Shown: positions 28,591 to 38,756, counted from the stretch's first letter. The stretch: DNA of 61,553 bases from Candidatus Campylobacter infans (GCA_009827235.1 SPMW01000006.1:1-61553), one strand, 5' to 3'. Notes: a model not told the origin generated them from the sequence alone. Made by a program: numbers and translations.

Positions 28591-29877
28591 ATGAAAATTT
28601 TAATCATAGGAAATGGCGGCAGAGAATTTGCCCTAGCACTTCGCCTAAAAGCTGATAATAACGATATATTCATTGCTCCTGGCAATGCAGCAAGCAATGC
28701 AATAGCAAAAAATATCAATATACAAAATTTTAATGAACTTGCGCTTTGGGCTAAAAATGAGGGCATTGATTTATGCGTGGTTGGCCCAGAAAATGCGCTA
28801 GATGCGGGCGTGGTGGATATTTTTAAAGAACAAGGGCTTGCGATTTTTGGCCCAAGCAAAGCAGCTGCTAAATTAGAAAGCTCAAAAACTTTTATGAAAG
28901 ACTTTTTGGCCAAAAATAATATCCGCACGGCAGCTTTTTTAAACACGCATGATTATAGCCACGCTTGCGAGTTTATAGATGAAATTTTTGCTAAAAACGC
29001 TAGCAAGGTAGTAATAAAAGCCGATGGATTATGCGCTGGCAAAGGCGTAATAATCGCAAATAACGCCGATGAAGCCAAAATGGCCACAAAAGATATGCTA
29101 AATGGGCAAAGCTTTGGCGATGCTGGCAAACGCGTGGTGATTGAGGAATTTTTAGATGGTTTTGAGCTTAGTTTTTTTGCTATTTGTGATGGAGAAAATT
29201 TTCTAAGCCTGCCAGTAGCACAAGATCATAAAAAATTATTAGACGGCGATATGGGGCCAAATACTGGTGGAATGGGAGCTTATGCGCCTAGTATGTTAGC
29301 TAGTAGTGATCTTATTTTGCGAGTTGAAAATGAAATTTTACGCCCGAGCTTAGAGGGTATGAAGCGCGATGGCACGCCTTTTTGTGGGGTGCTTTTTATA
29401 GGCTTGATGATTGTGGATAATGAGCCTTTTGTGCTTGAATATAATGTGCGTTTTGGTGATCCAGAGTGCGAGGTGCTGATGCCTTTAATTGGCGGTGATT
29501 TTGGCGAAATTTTATTAAAAGCAGCAAATGGCGAGCTTGAAAATATAAAATTAAATGGGCGTTTTGCTGTGGGCGTGGTAATGGCAAGCAAAGATTACCC
29601 TTATAAAAGCTCACAAGCGCAAATAATTAGCATAGATAATAAAGAACTAAGCGTAAATGAAGCCACTTTTTATAACACAAATGATTGTCATATTTGCTTT
29701 GCTGGGGTTAGCCAAATAAATGGCAAACTAGCAGCAAATGGCGGGCGCGTGCTTGTGTGCGTTGGGCTTGGCGATAGCATTGAAAAAGCACAAGCAAAAG
29801 CCTATGAGCTAGCAAAAAAAATTAGCTTTACAGGCGCGCAATACCGAAAAGATATAGCATATCAAGCACTTAGATAA
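28591..29877 (+). CDS. purD: Phosphoribosylamine-glycine ligase PurD
   Basis: A 428-residue ATP-grasp enzyme of purine synthesis joining glycine to phosphoribosylamine. [15 protein letters not shown] at the start, [45 protein letters not shown] and [13 protein letters not shown] are family hallmarks. Length is normal. AGGATAAATCA precedes the ATG. It may be partly read from the 6S promoter. Confidence 0.97.
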   Translation: MKILIIGNGGREFALALRLKADNNDIFIAPGNAASNAIAKNINIQNFNELALWAKNEGIDLCVVGPENALDAGVVDIFKEQGLAIFGPSKAAAKLESSKTFMKDFLAKNNIRTAAFLNTHDYSHACEFIDEIFAKNASKVVIKADGLCAGKGVIIANNADEAKMATKDMLNGQSFGDAGKRVVIEEFLDGFELSFFAICDGENFLSLPVAQDHKKLLDGDMGPNTGGMGAYAPSMLASSDLILRVENEILRPSLEGMKRDGTPFCGVLFIGLMIVDNEPFVLEYNVRFGDPECEVLMPLIGGDFGEILLKAANGELENIKLNGRFAVGVVMASKDYPYKSSQAQIISIDNKELSVNEATFYNTNDCHICFAGVSQINGKLAANGGRVLVCVGLGDSIEKAQAKAYELAKKISFTGAQYRKDIAYQALR

Positions 29878-29918
29878 ATTAAAATTTATTTTTTGGCGAT
29901 GTAAGATTAGTGAGCGCG

Positions 29919-29932
29919 GGGCTAAAAAGCCC
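29919..29932. terminator. Small hairpin between convergent purD and MFS gene
   Basis: GGGCT and AGCCC pair around AAAA in the 80-base gap between two convergent stops. The stem is short and lacks a T-run. Confidence 0.4.
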
Positions 29933-29957
29933 TCTAATGCGGGCTAAATTTTAAAAT

Positions 29958-31109
29958 TTAACTAATTTTTTGAAGCTTGGTTAAAAGAAAAAACCAGCCA
30001 ATACATAAAATAAATAAAACACCAGCCAAAACGCTAAATCCAAGATATTCTAACGCGCTAGATGAAACAAGCGAGCCAAAAAAACTTCCCACATACCCAC
30101 AAGCCGTACTAAGCCCCAACCCAGCGCCCCTAAACTCAGGCTTTACAACCTTGCTAACATAGCCTTGAAGCATTGGCTCGTGCATATTAAAAGCTATGAA
30201 AAACAAAGCAGCCGCCATTACAAAAACAAAACGCAAAGCATAAAATTCCCCAAGCCAAAAAAGCACAAAACAACAAGCAAAAAGCCCCGTGCCAAAAAGT
30301 AAAATTTCTTTACCAAGCCCCTTTTTATCGCCTAAGGCTCCACTAAATCCCATAGCAAAAAATCCAAAAATCGTAGCCAGAGCATAAACTTGCCACAAAT
30401 CAGCCTTAATATAATTCATTTTATTTACCAAAATTAAAGGCATAGCGACAAATACAGCATTTAGCAAGGCTTTTTGGGCTAAATTGCTTAAACTTAAAAT
30501 GGCTAGGTTTTTATTAGCAAGTAGCTCTAAAATGCTAGGGCTTTGCTGGATATTGCGCGCTTTTTTAGGGCTTGATGGCAAAAATAAAAAGAGCAAAATA
30601 AAACAACAAACACAAATAATCATGCACAAATAAAACAGCGAACTAAGCCCAAATTTTGATGCCAAAATCGGCCCGCTAATCATCGCCGCGCTAAAACTAA
30701 GCCCCATACCAACGCCAATAATCGCCATCGCGCGTCCGCGTTCATTTGCCCTGCTAAGATCAGCCACAAAAGCACTAGCCACACCGCCAACAGCACCAAC
30801 GCCTTGGATAAACCGCCCTAAAATCATTATATATTCATTATTTGCGCTAGCACAAATCAAACTGCCAACAAAAAACACGCCAAGCCCCAAGGCTAGTGTA
30901 TTTTTGCGCCCTATTTTATCGCTTAAACGCCCAAAAGGAAACTGAAAAATGATTTGAGCTAGCGCGTAAGAGCCTACTATCAGCCCGGTTAATACGCCAT
31001 TTGCCCCATTAAAATCTTGCGCATAAACACTCAAAACTGGCAAAACAACAAAGAGCCCATAAAAATGCGCACAAACTATAAAAGCCAAAACAAAAATTGA
31101 TTTAAACAT
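29958..31109 (-). CDS. MFS transporter
   Basis: A 383-residue inner-membrane protein with about 12 hydrophobic segments. GRLSDKIGRKNTLALGLG between segments 2 and 3 is the major-facilitator signature, repeated as GALGDKKGLGKE in the second half. It belongs to the drug/sugar efflux type. No neighbour hints at the substrate. A minus-strand TACAAT lies just upstream. Confidence 0.85.
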   Translation of the reverse strand: MFKSIFVLAFIVCAHFYGLFVVLPVLSVYAQDFNGANGVLTGLIVGSYALAQIIFQFPFGRLSDKIGRKNTLALGLGVFFVGSLICASANNEYIMILGRFIQGVGAVGGVASAFVADLSRANERGRAMAIIGVGMGLSFSAAMISGPILASKFGLSSLFYLCMIICVCCFILLFLFLPSSPKKARNIQQSPSILELLANKNLAILSLSNLAQKALLNAVFVAMPLILVNKMNYIKADLWQVYALATIFGFFAMGFSGALGDKKGLGKEILLFGTGLFACCFVLFWLGEFYALRFVFVMAAALFFIAFNMHEPMLQGYVSKVVKPEFRGAGLGLSTACGYVGSFFGSLVSSSALEYLGFSVLAGVLFILCIGWFFLLTKLQKIS

Positions 31110-31223
31110 AAAAAATCCTAAAAAGGCGAAATTGTAGCAAAATTATCATAGTGTGAGTTTAAACTTTTAAATTAAAATTTTAAAATTTAGCCTTGGCAAA
31201 TCTAGCTAAATGCGTAAATTTTA

Positions 31224-31856
31224 TTACAAATATCCAAGATTTTGCATTATAAATTTTATTATCAAAAACGCTATATAAAACATCAAACAAGCAATCAAAC
31301 TATCCAAAACTCGCCAAATTTTTGGATTTGTAAAAAAGCGTGAAAGCATTTTTGAGCTATAACCAAGAGCAAAAAACCACACAAACGAAGCAGTGATGGC
31401 ACCAGTGTAAAAATATGATTTTGCCGTATTTTCAAGCGTAGCACAAAAGCCACCTACTATAATAAAAGTATCAATATAAGCGTGAGGATTTAATAAACTA
31501 ATGGCTAGGGTTTTAAGCGTGGTGGCTTTTAGGCTTTGGGGTTTAGCACTTTTAATCTTGGCAAAATGCGTGCCTTGGATAGCCGATTTTAGGCTAGTTG
31601 CGCCGTATAATAATAAAAAAATCGCACCACAACTTCCTAGCAAAAGCATAAAATTTTGATTTTTTAAAGCAATAGCACCAATGCCAAAAACGCCAAAACC
31701 AAACAAAACACAATCACCCAAAAACGAAAGCAAGCAGACCAAAAAAATGCGATTTTTAGCCAAACCTTGCTCTATTACATAAAGATTTTGCACCCCAATC
31801 GCAGCAATCAAAACAAAACAAAAAATCACGCCATTAAGATAAGTATTTAACAACAA
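31224..31856 (-). CDS. LysE/ArgO-family amino-acid exporter
   Basis: A 210-residue membrane protein with about six segments. AAIGVQNLYVIEQGL at the N-terminus and SLLNPHAYIDTFIIVGG in the middle are diagnostic for LysE/ArgO exporters of basic amino acids. Which amino acid it exports is not known. It stands downstream of the WbqC-like gene with 57 bases between. Confidence 0.85.
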   Translation of the reverse strand: MLLNTYLNGVIFCFVLIAAIGVQNLYVIEQGLAKNRIFLVCLLSFLGDCVLFGFGVFGIGAIALKNQNFMLLLGSCGAIFLLLYGATSLKSAIQGTHFAKIKSAKPQSLKATTLKTLAISLLNPHAYIDTFIIVGGFCATLENTAKSYFYTGAITASFVWFFALGYSSKMLSRFFTNPKIWRVLDSLIACLMFYIAFLIIKFIMQNLGYL

Positions 31857-31913
31857 TAATCCTTCTTAGCCTTTTAAAATTTTAAAATTTATAATTCCTA
31901 GCAAAAGGGCATT

Positions 31914-32666
31914 TTAAACCGCTAGCTTAGTTAGCAAGCAATTTTTAGCCCCCCCCCCCCCGCTTTCATATGCGCTTTTATTTAAAATTTGCGCTGGGTT
32001 TTTGGCGTTAAATAATAAATCAATAATGCTAAGAGATTGTAGAAAATTATTTTGCTTGCCTTGTTGCTTATAAACTGGATGATTCATCGCAAAATATTCT
32101 ATATTGATATTAGCTTTGGCAAATAAGGCCCTTGCTTCATCTTTTTGTAAATAATCTTTTGCGCCAATTGGCGAGAGATATTCATCAGCTTTTAAAATTT
32201 GACAAATTTCAAGCACTAATTTTTCTTTTTTTTGCGAGGATAAAGCCAAAGATGAAGCTTTTATAAAGGGAGTTTTTAATTTTAAAATTTGAGAAAATTG
32301 CTCGATTAAATAAATATTTAGCTGGCTTAAACTCTCAAAATTAAAAAGCGCGTATTCTAAAATTTCATAAATTTCTTTAAAATTTTGACTTTTTTGGTAA
32401 TTTTGGCGCAGGGTTTTTAAAAGCACCATTTTCCATTTTTTCATATCACAAAGGCGCATATCTTGGATTAGGGTTTGAAGCGGGGCTTTTTGTAAATGCA
32501 AACTAATAAGAAAAGGCGCATCATTTACTTTAATTTTATTTCTACTATGCCAAGATTGCTTTTGAAACTGAACACAATCTAAAAACACAAAAGCATCAAC
32601 CCTTGCAATCATCACAAAATACCCAATCCACGGGCAAAATGTAGGTTGCATAATCGCTATTTTCAT
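31914..32666 (-). CDS. WbqC-family protein with C-terminal poly-G tract
   Basis: A 250-residue cytoplasmic protein. The N-terminus MKIAIMQPTFCPWIGYF and the segment VFLDCVQFQKQSWHSRNKIK match the WbqC/WbqC-like family found in O-antigen and flagellar-glycan loci; the reaction is unknown. A G13 tract codes Gly236-239, leaving only 11 residues after it. With one G fewer the protein ends after LKIAC, with one more it ends at once, so slippage alters only the tail. As read it is complete. Confidence 0.75.
   Translation of the reverse strand: MKIAIMQPTFCPWIGYFVMIARVDAFVFLDCVQFQKQSWHSRNKIKVNDAPFLISLHLQKAPLQTLIQDMRLCDMKKWKMVLLKTLRQNYQKSQNFKEIYEILEYALFNFESLSQLNIYLIEQFSQILKLKTPFIKASSLALSSQKKEKLVLEICQILKADEYLSPIGAKDYLQKDEARALFAKANINIEYFAMNHPVYKQQGKQNNFLQSLSIIDLLFNAKNPAQILNKSAYESGGGGAKNCLLTKLAV
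31949..31961 (-). repeat. Poly-G tract (G13) at the 3' end of the WbqC-like gene
   Basis: Thirteen C on the plus strand. All three frames beyond it stop within 12 codons, unlike the other tracts in this window. Confidence 0.9.
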
Positions 32667-32764
32667 TCAAATTCCTTTTAGCCTTAGCTTTATCAGGGCA
32701 TTTTAATGCCACGCAAATGCCACAAAAATGCCACGCATTTATAAAATAAATTAAAATTTTAAGT

Positions 32765-33175
32765 TTATTGCTTGATTTGTATTACTATGGTTTTTGTGAT
32801 TATATCGTGTAAATTGCGCTTATTTTTGGTGAAAAAACACAAAAACGAACCGCCTATTAAAAAAAACACAACAAAACAAACATAACGCAAAAAATAGCAC
32901 AAAAAACCTGCCCTTTTGCCTTGTAAGTTTAGGGCGTAAATGCCTTGTGCTTTATATCCAGGACTTGCGCCCTTAAAAGCAAAAAACGCACTTTGAATCA
33001 ATCCAAAAATCAGCCAAACAGCAAAAATGGCAAGTTGGTTTTGTAAAAAGTCGTTCTTGCCGTTTAAGATTATATAAGTAGTAAAATATAAAAGCGGTAT
33101 AGAAATTAAAAATAAATCAATAATAAAAGCCTTAAAACGAGCAATTATGCTCGCTGGGAGAGCTTTTGTGCTCAT
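32765..33175 (-). CDS. RDD-family membrane protein
   Basis: A 136-residue protein with three to four membrane segments. It has the Arg plus Asp pair of RDD proteins (SIIARFKAFIIDLFLI), and GASPGYKAQGIYALN is the conserved second part. Function is unclear for the family; some act as ion transporters or membrane assembly proteins. It follows pyrE with a 2-base gap. A second RDD protein lies at 47446-47898. Confidence 0.75.
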   Translation of the reverse strand: MSTKALPASIIARFKAFIIDLFLISIPLLYFTTYIILNGKNDFLQNQLAIFAVWLIFGLIQSAFFAFKGASPGYKAQGIYALNLQGKRAGFLCYFLRYVCFVVFFLIGGSFLCFFTKNKRNLHDIITKTIVIQIKQ

Positions 33176-33177
33176 TT

Positions 33178-33786
33178 TTAGTTGCCACGAGAGCCGGGCT
33201 TGATGGCTTTTTGACCGCTAGCACACAGCGGACAATTATCAGGGCTAAACATCTCAAAATCAAAATTTCCAAGAGCAAAAAACGGCTTATCGCTTGGTAA
33301 TTTTGCATTTATTTTTGATGGTTTATCATCGCCATACATCGCACAAAACCCACGACTAGCAAGCGCGCCATATCCTACAACCTCACCGCCTAATTCTTCG
33401 ATGATTTTTGCGCTTTCAAGGGCTGAGCCACCAGTAGTGATAATATCCTCACAAATAATAAATTTTTCGCCCTTTCTTACCTCAAAACCACGGCGCAAGG
33501 TCATTTTGCCATCTACTCTTTCGGTAAAAATAAAGCGTTTTTTGCCGGCTCTTGCTAGCTCATAACCAGCCAAAATGCCACCAAGTGCTGGCGAGCAAAC
33601 ACTATCAAAGCTAATATTTGCGCTCTTAATTAAAGAAAACAATTCATCTGCTAATTTACCAGCAAGCTCTGGGTTTTCAAGCACTTTTGCGCTTTGAAGA
33701 TAAAATTTTGAATGATTGCCACTGCTTAATAAAAAATGCCCTTGCAAATAAGCGCCGGCATCTGTGTAAATTTTTTCTAAGTTCAT
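33178..33786 (-). CDS. pyrE: Orotate phosphoribosyltransferase PyrE
   Basis: A 202-residue type I phosphoribosyltransferase making OMP from orotate in pyrimidine synthesis. The PRPP loop is [35 protein letters not shown] and [13 protein letters not shown] complete the active site. It overlaps frr by 4 bases. The order pyrE-frr-secG-BI-1 is also found in C. jejuni. Confidence 0.95.
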   Translation of the reverse strand: MNLEKIYTDAGAYLQGHFLLSSGNHSKFYLQSAKVLENPELAGKLADELFSLIKSANISFDSVCSPALGGILAGYELARAGKKRFIFTERVDGKMTLRRGFEVRKGEKFIICEDIITTGGSALESAKIIEELGGEVVGYGALASRGFCAMYGDDKPSKINAKLPSDKPFFALGNFDFEMFSPDNCPLCASGQKAIKPGSRGN

Positions 33787-34340
33787 ATTTTTAAAAGCTC
33801 TGCTTCTTTGTGTTTTACTAATTCATCGATTTTGTCTATAAAAGCATCTGTGTGCTTTTGAATATCATCATAGGCGCGTTTAATATCATCTTCGCCCATG
33901 GTTTTTTCTTTTTCTATTTTTTTTATTTCATCGTTTGCGTCTTTGCGAATGTTGCGGATAGAAACCTTAGCTTTTTCGCCCATTGCCTTTGCTTCTTTTG
34001 CGCTTTTTTCGCGATCTTCGCGTGTCATAGGCGGGAAAAATAACTTCACGCATTCGCCATCATTGCTAGGATTTACGCCTATATTTGCAGCTGCTATCGC
34101 GCTTGTGATATCTTTTAGCATTTTTTTCTCCCAAGGGGTTATGCTTATGGTACTAGCATCGCTAGCAAGCACGGTAGCTACTTGATTTAATGGGGTTTGC
34201 GTGCCATAATAATCCACGCTGATATTATCAAGGATATTTATACTAACCTTACCTGAGCGCAAAGTAGCAAAATCGCGTTTTAATGCTTCTATGGCTTTTT
34301 GCGCGGCTTCATCTTGGGCTTTAAAAATATTATCAAGCAT
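33783..34340 (-). CDS. frr: Ribosome recycling factor
   Basis: A 185-residue cytoplasmic factor that splits post-termination ribosomes with [59 protein letters not shown] and the helical C-terminus match the family in order and length. It is 3 bases downstream of secG. Confidence 0.97.
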   Translation of the reverse strand: MLDNIFKAQDEAAQKAIEALKRDFATLRSGKVSINILDNISVDYYGTQTPLNQVATVLASDASTISITPWEKKMLKDITSAIAAANIGVNPSNDGECVKLFFPPMTREDREKSAKEAKAMGEKAKVSIRNIRKDANDEIKKIEKEKTMGEDDIKRAYDDIQKHTDAFIDKIDELVKHKEAELLKI

Positions 34341-34343
34341 ATT

Positions 34344-34718
34344 TTAATCCTTTGTGATATTTACATCGCTTGCTGATGTGCTGGTATTTGTATCTAGGCT
34401 AACTGGCGCGCTTGGTGCGTTATTTTGATTTGTTTGGCTAGCTTCTGGAACTAAGGATTTAAACTCTTTGCTTTGAACGACTGAGTTTCTTAGTGATTGA
34501 TTATAAGTGTAGCCAAGTGCTAAGGTATTTAAAATAAATAAAAAGCCGATGAAAAATGTAAATTTGGCTAAAAATCCTGCTGGTCCTTTTGCGCCAAATA
34601 AGCTTTCATTACTGCCACTATATGCGCCAAGTCCTATCGAGCTGGATTTTTGCAATAAAACCGCTATGGTCAAAACCACAGCGAAAATGAATTGTAAAAC
34701 TAAAAAAAGCGTGCTCAC
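34344..34718 (-). CDS. secG: Protein-export membrane protein SecG
   Basis: A 124-residue subunit of the SecYEG translocon with two membrane segments (about 1-20 and 50-72). The segment LLQKSSSIGLGAYSGSNESLFGAKGPAGFLAKFT is typical of SecG (only the first half is diagnostic). The C-terminal 40 residues form a Ser/Thr/Asn-rich tail. Confidence 0.92.
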   Translation of the reverse strand: MSTLFLVLQFIFAVVLTIAVLLQKSSSIGLGAYSGSNESLFGAKGPAGFLAKFTFFIGFLFILNTLALGYTYNQSLRNSVVQSKEFKSLVPEASQTNQNNAPSAPVSLDTNTSTSASDVNITKD

Positions 34719-34725
34719 GGGTGCC

Positions 34726-35454
34726 TTACCTATTATTATTTATTGCACCAAGTATCTGCAAAAGTGAAATAAATAAATTAAGTATATCAAGATACAATGC
34801 AACAGCTGCAAGCACAGGGCTATCGTATCCGCCACGGATTATCATTTGTGTATCATATAAAATATAAGCACTAAATAAAATAGCACCAACGCTTGAAATC
34901 ACCAAAGCAAGCACTGAGCTTTGCGTAAAAATATTTATAAGCGAAGCAACCACAACCACAATCAAAGCGATAAATAAAAATTTGCCCCAAACGCTAAAAT
35001 CTCTTTTAGAATACATAGCAAACACGCTAAGTCCGCCAAAAGCCGCTGTCGTTAGCAAAAAGGCCTGAGCTATAACATCGCCCATACCTCTACCCACATA
35101 ATAATTAAGCGTAGGCCCTAGCGTAAGTCCGCTTACAAAAGTAAAGCCAAAAAGCATAAATAAAGCAAGTGCTGGCTTTTTCTTGCTCATAATTAGCCCA
35201 AATAACAAAGCAAATTCTAAAATTAAAAACAACCAGCTAAAAGTTTTAAGCACATGAAGGCCGATATATGCGCCAGCCGTGCCAGCTAGCAAAGATGCTG
35301 CTAGTAGCTGGTAAGTTTGCCTAATAAACACAGAACGAGAACTAGGGCTTACTTGCTCGCTTGCGTAATTTTCGTAACTTCTACCAAAATCTGTATTTTG
35401 CGTATCTTGAACACTTTTGGTGTTTAACGCGCGATCTCTATCGTATAAACTCAT
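34726..35454 (-). CDS. Bax inhibitor-1/YccA-family membrane protein
   Basis: A 242-residue protein with about seven membrane segments after a polar N-terminal tail of 45 residues. RQTYQLLAASLLAGTAGAYIG and the terminal YLDILNLFISLLQILG are typical of bacterial BI-1 proteins, which are thought to leak Ca2+ or stabilise FtsH-related processes. It heads the BI-1-secG-frr-pyrE-RDD operon; AAAAGGAGCAAAAATG marks the start. Confidence 0.9.
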   Translation of the reverse strand: MSLYDRDRALNTKSVQDTQNTDFGRSYENYASEQVSPSSRSVFIRQTYQLLAASLLAGTAGAYIGLHVLKTFSWLFLILEFALLFGLIMSKKKPALALFMLFGFTFVSGLTLGPTLNYYVGRGMGDVIAQAFLLTTAAFGGLSVFAMYSKRDFSVWGKFLFIALIVVVVASLINIFTQSSVLALVISSVGAILFSAYILYDTQMIIRGGYDSPVLAAVALYLDILNLFISLLQILGAINNNR

Positions 35455-35483
35455 TTTTGCTCCTTTTTAAAATTAAGTGGCGG

Positions 35484-35489
35484 AGTATA
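35484..35489 (-). promoter_or_regulatory. Probable -10 box for the BI-1-secG-frr-pyrE operon
   Basis: TATACT on the minus strand, preceded by TTTGC and followed by CCGCC, 30 bases before the BI-1 ATG. Confidence 0.55.
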
Positions 35490-35563
35490 GCAAAAAAACA
35501 TAAATTTATGCTAAATGTTTAAATATATTTACTTATGATGAAATTTTAAAATTTATAAATCAA

Positions 35564-36106
35564 CTAATGGCAGCTTAAAAAATGACTAACGCTAGGCGAT
35601 ACAAACTTTGGCGAATAACGCACACTTACACTAAAAGGGCGCGCTAGGCCAGCTTTTAATCCCTGGCCTATAACAAAACTTTCTTCAACCGTGCTTATTT
35701 CAAATTTTCGTCTTTTCATCAAAAAAGTCTCCCACGAGCTTTTTGGCACGAAAAGATCAGGTTTTAAGCCCTCTAATTTTGATGGGGAGTTTATAACCCT
35801 AACATTTAAAGTGCATGAACTTATATCGAAGTTGCCTACATTTGTGATTACTCCGCTTATTTGCATGCTTTCATTCATTAAAATTCTAGTGTATTTGATG
35901 TTAGAAATTACTGCTTTTTTAGTGTATTCATCTATAAAAAAGCAAGCCATCACAGCTATTAAAAGATAGAGTATAAACAACGAACCCGCCGTTAAAATAA
36001 TGCTTTTTATTGTTTTTGTTTTTCTCAAAGCTAAAAAGCCAATCCCACCAAAAATCAAAAGCAATAAAATAAGAAAAATTATATGAATTATCGTAAAATA
36101 ACCCAT
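35564..36106 (-). CDS. DUF2393-like membrane-anchored protein (second of a pair)
   Basis: A 180-residue protein with two N-terminal membrane segments and a C-terminal beta-rich domain. ITNVGNFDISSCTLNVRVIN resembles the corresponding part of the upstream neighbour (NLSKRDFNFCRVNVKF), so the two are likely ancient duplicates. The ATG at 36106 shares a base with the upstream stop (TAATG) and has GGAG eight bases before it; a GTG at 36115 is less likely. Family assignment rests on layout (two N-terminal segments, paired genes in Campylobacter). Function unknown. Confidence 0.6.
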   Translation of the reverse strand: MGYFTIIHIIFLILLLLIFGGIGFLALRKTKTIKSIILTAGSLFILYLLIAVMACFFIDEYTKKAVISNIKYTRILMNESMQISGVITNVGNFDISSCTLNVRVINSPSKLEGLKPDLFVPKSSWETFLMKRRKFEISTVEESFVIGQGLKAGLARPFSVSVRYSPKFVSPSVSHFLSCH

Positions 36107-36642
36107 TAAAAACACTCCGAATTAACAACTACATTAAAATCGCTTGGGCGAAAATCTTTTATTACCATTTTTATATTATGGCTTTGATGTGGCGCGATAG
36201 TCGCATTTAGCTCGCTCATTCTGTGTTTAAATGGCTTTAAGCTGTTTAAAAACTCCCTAAGGGCATTTTTGCCGTTTTTATGAAATTTCACATTAACACG
36301 GCAAAAATTAAAATCACGCTTAGAAAGATTTGTAAGATTTAAATCCACTATAAAAACATCACTATATTGTAATTGTTTGAGTTCGTTAATGTTAATTTGC
36401 CTTGTCCTCGTGCTACTATCTACAATCTTATAAGCAAAAAACAATCCAAAAAACAAAAACCCAGTAGCCAGCAAAAATAAAAAAGTGCCGATAATTTCGT
36501 GTTTTAGCACGGTCATAGTCGCTAAAATAAGCAATACCAAAAAAGTAGCAAGCACTAAGGATATAGCGATATAATCATAAATTTCAAAATGATTTAAATA
36601 AAAAAATATCTCAGTTCTAAGGTTGGTTATTAAATCTTTCAA
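36106..36642 (-). CDS. DUF2393-like membrane-anchored protein (first of a pair)
   Basis: A 178-residue protein with two strongly hydrophobic segments (about 25-47 and 55-75) and an extracytoplasmic or cytoplasmic beta-rich domain ending FNVVVNSECF. It is coupled to the next gene by a one-base overlap and sits 9 bases after hisIE. The histidine gene probably drives it. Function unknown. Confidence 0.6.
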   Translation of the reverse strand: MKDLITNLRTEIFFYLNHFEIYDYIAISLVLATFLVLLILATMTVLKHEIIGTFLFLLATGFLFFGLFFAYKIVDSSTRTRQININELKQLQYSDVFIVDLNLTNLSKRDFNFCRVNVKFHKNGKNALREFLNSLKPFKHRMSELNATIAPHQSHNIKMVIKDFRPSDFNVVVNSECF

Positions 36643-36651
36643 AATAAACCC

Positions 36652-37380
36652 TTAATTATTTTTGCGTGAGTTTTTTTCATCAATTCCACTTAGCCCTTGC
36701 CTGCGTCTAAGCTCGCTTAATACGCGCTCAGGGTGGATATTTGCCGCTCCAAGTGCCACAATTAAATGAAAAAGCAAATCCGCACTCTCATAAATAGCAT
36801 CATTTATAAAATCATTTTTACTTTTTTCATCATTTAAAGTGCTTGCATTTTTTAAATCTTTTAAGGCAAAACAAAGCTCACCAGCTTCTTCGCAAATCTT
36901 TTTAAGATAAGCGTTTGTGCCGTTTTTATAAAGTTTTGCTATGTAGCTTTTGCTTGCATCGCCTTTTAATTTGCGCTCTAAGCAGGTGTGGTAAAGTTGG
37001 TCTAAAATTTCATATTGTGGTGCTGGGTTTTTTGCTGGTGCTTGGTTTAAAATTTGCGTGTTTTCATTAAAATTTACTTCATTAAAAAAGCAAGAAAACG
37101 CGCCCGTGTGGCAAGCACAACCCTTTTGCTCTACTTTTAATAAAATACTATCGCCATCGCAATCAATTTTTATTTCACAAATTTTTTGGGTGTTGCCACT
37201 GCTTTCGCCTTTTTGCCAAATTCGCCCTTTTGAGCGCGAAAAATAATGCGCAAAGCCAGTTTTTTTACTTAGATTAAAAGCCTCTTCATTCATATAAGCT
37301 AGCATTAAAATTTCATTACTTCTACTATCTTGAACCACCACTGGCACGAGATTAGCGCATTTTTGCCAATCAATTTGCAT
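36652..37380 (-). CDS. hisI: Bifunctional phosphoribosyl-AMP cyclohydrolase / phosphoribosyl-ATP pyrophosphatase HisIE
   Basis: A 242-residue fusion for steps 2 and 3 of histidine synthesis. The HisI part (about 1-115) shows CDGDSILLKVEQKGCACHTG with metal-binding Asp and Cys residues and SSGNTQKI. The HisE part (about 120-230) shows the all-alpha pattern CEEAGELCFALKDL and YESADLLFHLIVALG. No other his gene is next to it. Confidence 0.94.
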   Translation of the reverse strand: MQIDWQKCANLVPVVVQDSRSNEILMLAYMNEEAFNLSKKTGFAHYFSRSKGRIWQKGESSGNTQKICEIKIDCDGDSILLKVEQKGCACHTGAFSCFFNEVNFNENTQILNQAPAKNPAPQYEILDQLYHTCLERKLKGDASKSYIAKLYKNGTNAYLKKICEEAGELCFALKDLKNASTLNDEKSKNDFINDAIYESADLLFHLIVALGAANIHPERVLSELRRRQGLSGIDEKNSRKNN

Positions 37381-37524
37381 ATTAACCCCTAAAAAAACGG
37401 CAATTTTAGCCTAAAACGCATAAAAATAAAATTTAAAATTTAAAATTTGCTAGTAAATTTTAAAGAAGTTGCGTGGCAAAAAGCTTAGCTCATTTAGCCC
37501 AAATGCCACGCTTTAAAGAAGTAA

Positions 37525-38586
37525 TTAAAAATCATCAAAGCTTAGCGAACCTTTTGAATAATTTGTTACCTTGCTTTCAAAAAAGTTAGATTTTTGATCA
37601 TTAAATTTTGAAAAATCATCTACCCATTTGATTGGATGGCGCGCGTTGTAGAGCTTTTTTAAGCCAATTGAGCTTAGGCGGTTATCCACTAAATAATGAA
37701 TGTATTCTTCGATTATTTCATCAGTAAAGCCCATTATTTGATTTTGCGTGATGTATTTGCCCCATTCGATCTCTAAAATTCCAGCTTGCTCGAACATTGA
37801 GTAAATTTTATCTGTGGTTTGCTTGGTAAATAAATCCTCGCGCTCTTTTCTAACGCTATTTATCATATTTTGAAATAACAATAAATGCGTGATTTCATCG
37901 CGCTGAATAAAGCGAATCATCTGCGCTGAGCCAAGCATCTTGCCAGCCCTTGCTAGCGCGTAAATGGCTGTAAATCCACTATAAAAATAAATGCCCTCTA
38001 AAATTTGATTTGCCACCATAGCTAGCAAAAGCTTTTCATCTGTTACATCGCCTGCTAATTCTTCATAAACGCTTGAAATATAGTCATTTTTACGCCTTAA
38101 AACCTCATCGTGTTTTTCCATTTCATAAATCAAATCTGTATTATCGCAAATGGCTTCAACCATCACCGCATAAGATTTGCTATGATTTGCCTCTTCATAA
38201 GCTTGGCGCGCTAAAACCGCATTAATCTCAGGCGCGGTGATGTAAGGATTGATGTTATCTGCTAGATTGTTTGTTTGAAAGCTGTCCATTGAGATTAGCT
38301 GCGACCAAACCAAATCATACATTCGCTTTTCTGCTATGGTAAGATTATGCGCATAATCACGCACATCATCGGTGGTATCTACTTCTTTTGGAAACCAAGT
38401 GTTTGCCTCCATTAAATCCCAAAGTTTAAGCGCCCATTCGTATTTTGCTTTTGTAAAATTTAAAATTCCGTGCGGATTGCCGTTAAATACGCGCCTTTGG
38501 CTTAAATTTTCATTTGATGATGGGTTATAGATTTTTTTTCTTTGCATTTTTTTACCTAAATTTACTAAATTTTTTGGGCTTGCCAT
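37525..38586 (-). CDS. nrdB: Class Ia ribonucleotide reductase small subunit NrdB
   Basis: A 353-residue diiron protein that generates the tyrosyl radical for deoxynucleotide synthesis. EEANHSKSY gives the metal Glu and His and the radical Tyr in the same ExxHSxSY spacing as E. coli NrdB, and the second helix pair is ILEGIYFYSGF with RDEITHLLLFQ. The large subunit is not in the window. The gene is divergent from cstA. Confidence 0.95.
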   Translation of the reverse strand: MASPKNLVNLGKKMQRKKIYNPSSNENLSQRRVFNGNPHGILNFTKAKYEWALKLWDLMEANTWFPKEVDTTDDVRDYAHNLTIAEKRMYDLVWSQLISMDSFQTNNLADNINPYITAPEINAVLARQAYEEANHSKSYAVMVEAICDNTDLIYEMEKHDEVLRRKNDYISSVYEELAGDVTDEKLLLAMVANQILEGIYFYSGFTAIYALARAGKMLGSAQMIRFIQRDEITHLLLFQNMINSVRKEREDLFTKQTTDKIYSMFEQAGILEIEWGKYITQNQIMGFTDEIIEEYIHYLVDNRLSSIGLKKLYNARHPIKWVDDFSKFNDQKSNFFESKVTNYSKGSLSFDDF

Positions 38587-38756
38587 TATAGCTTAAAAGT
38601 TAAAATTTTTTGCCTATTAAAATTTTAAAATTTTGTATTTTTAAATATTATCATCACAAATTTTAAATATTGATATTAAAATTTCTTTCATTTAACCATA
38701 AATTAAAGCTTTTTATAGCAAAATACACGCTTTTATTCTCAAAAAAAGGATTTGCC

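Noticed and set aside
38670..38756. N-terminal extension of CstA to 38670
   Set aside because: AAAGGA sits directly before ATG 38757, and the upstream part has no ribosome site and no resemblance to CstA.
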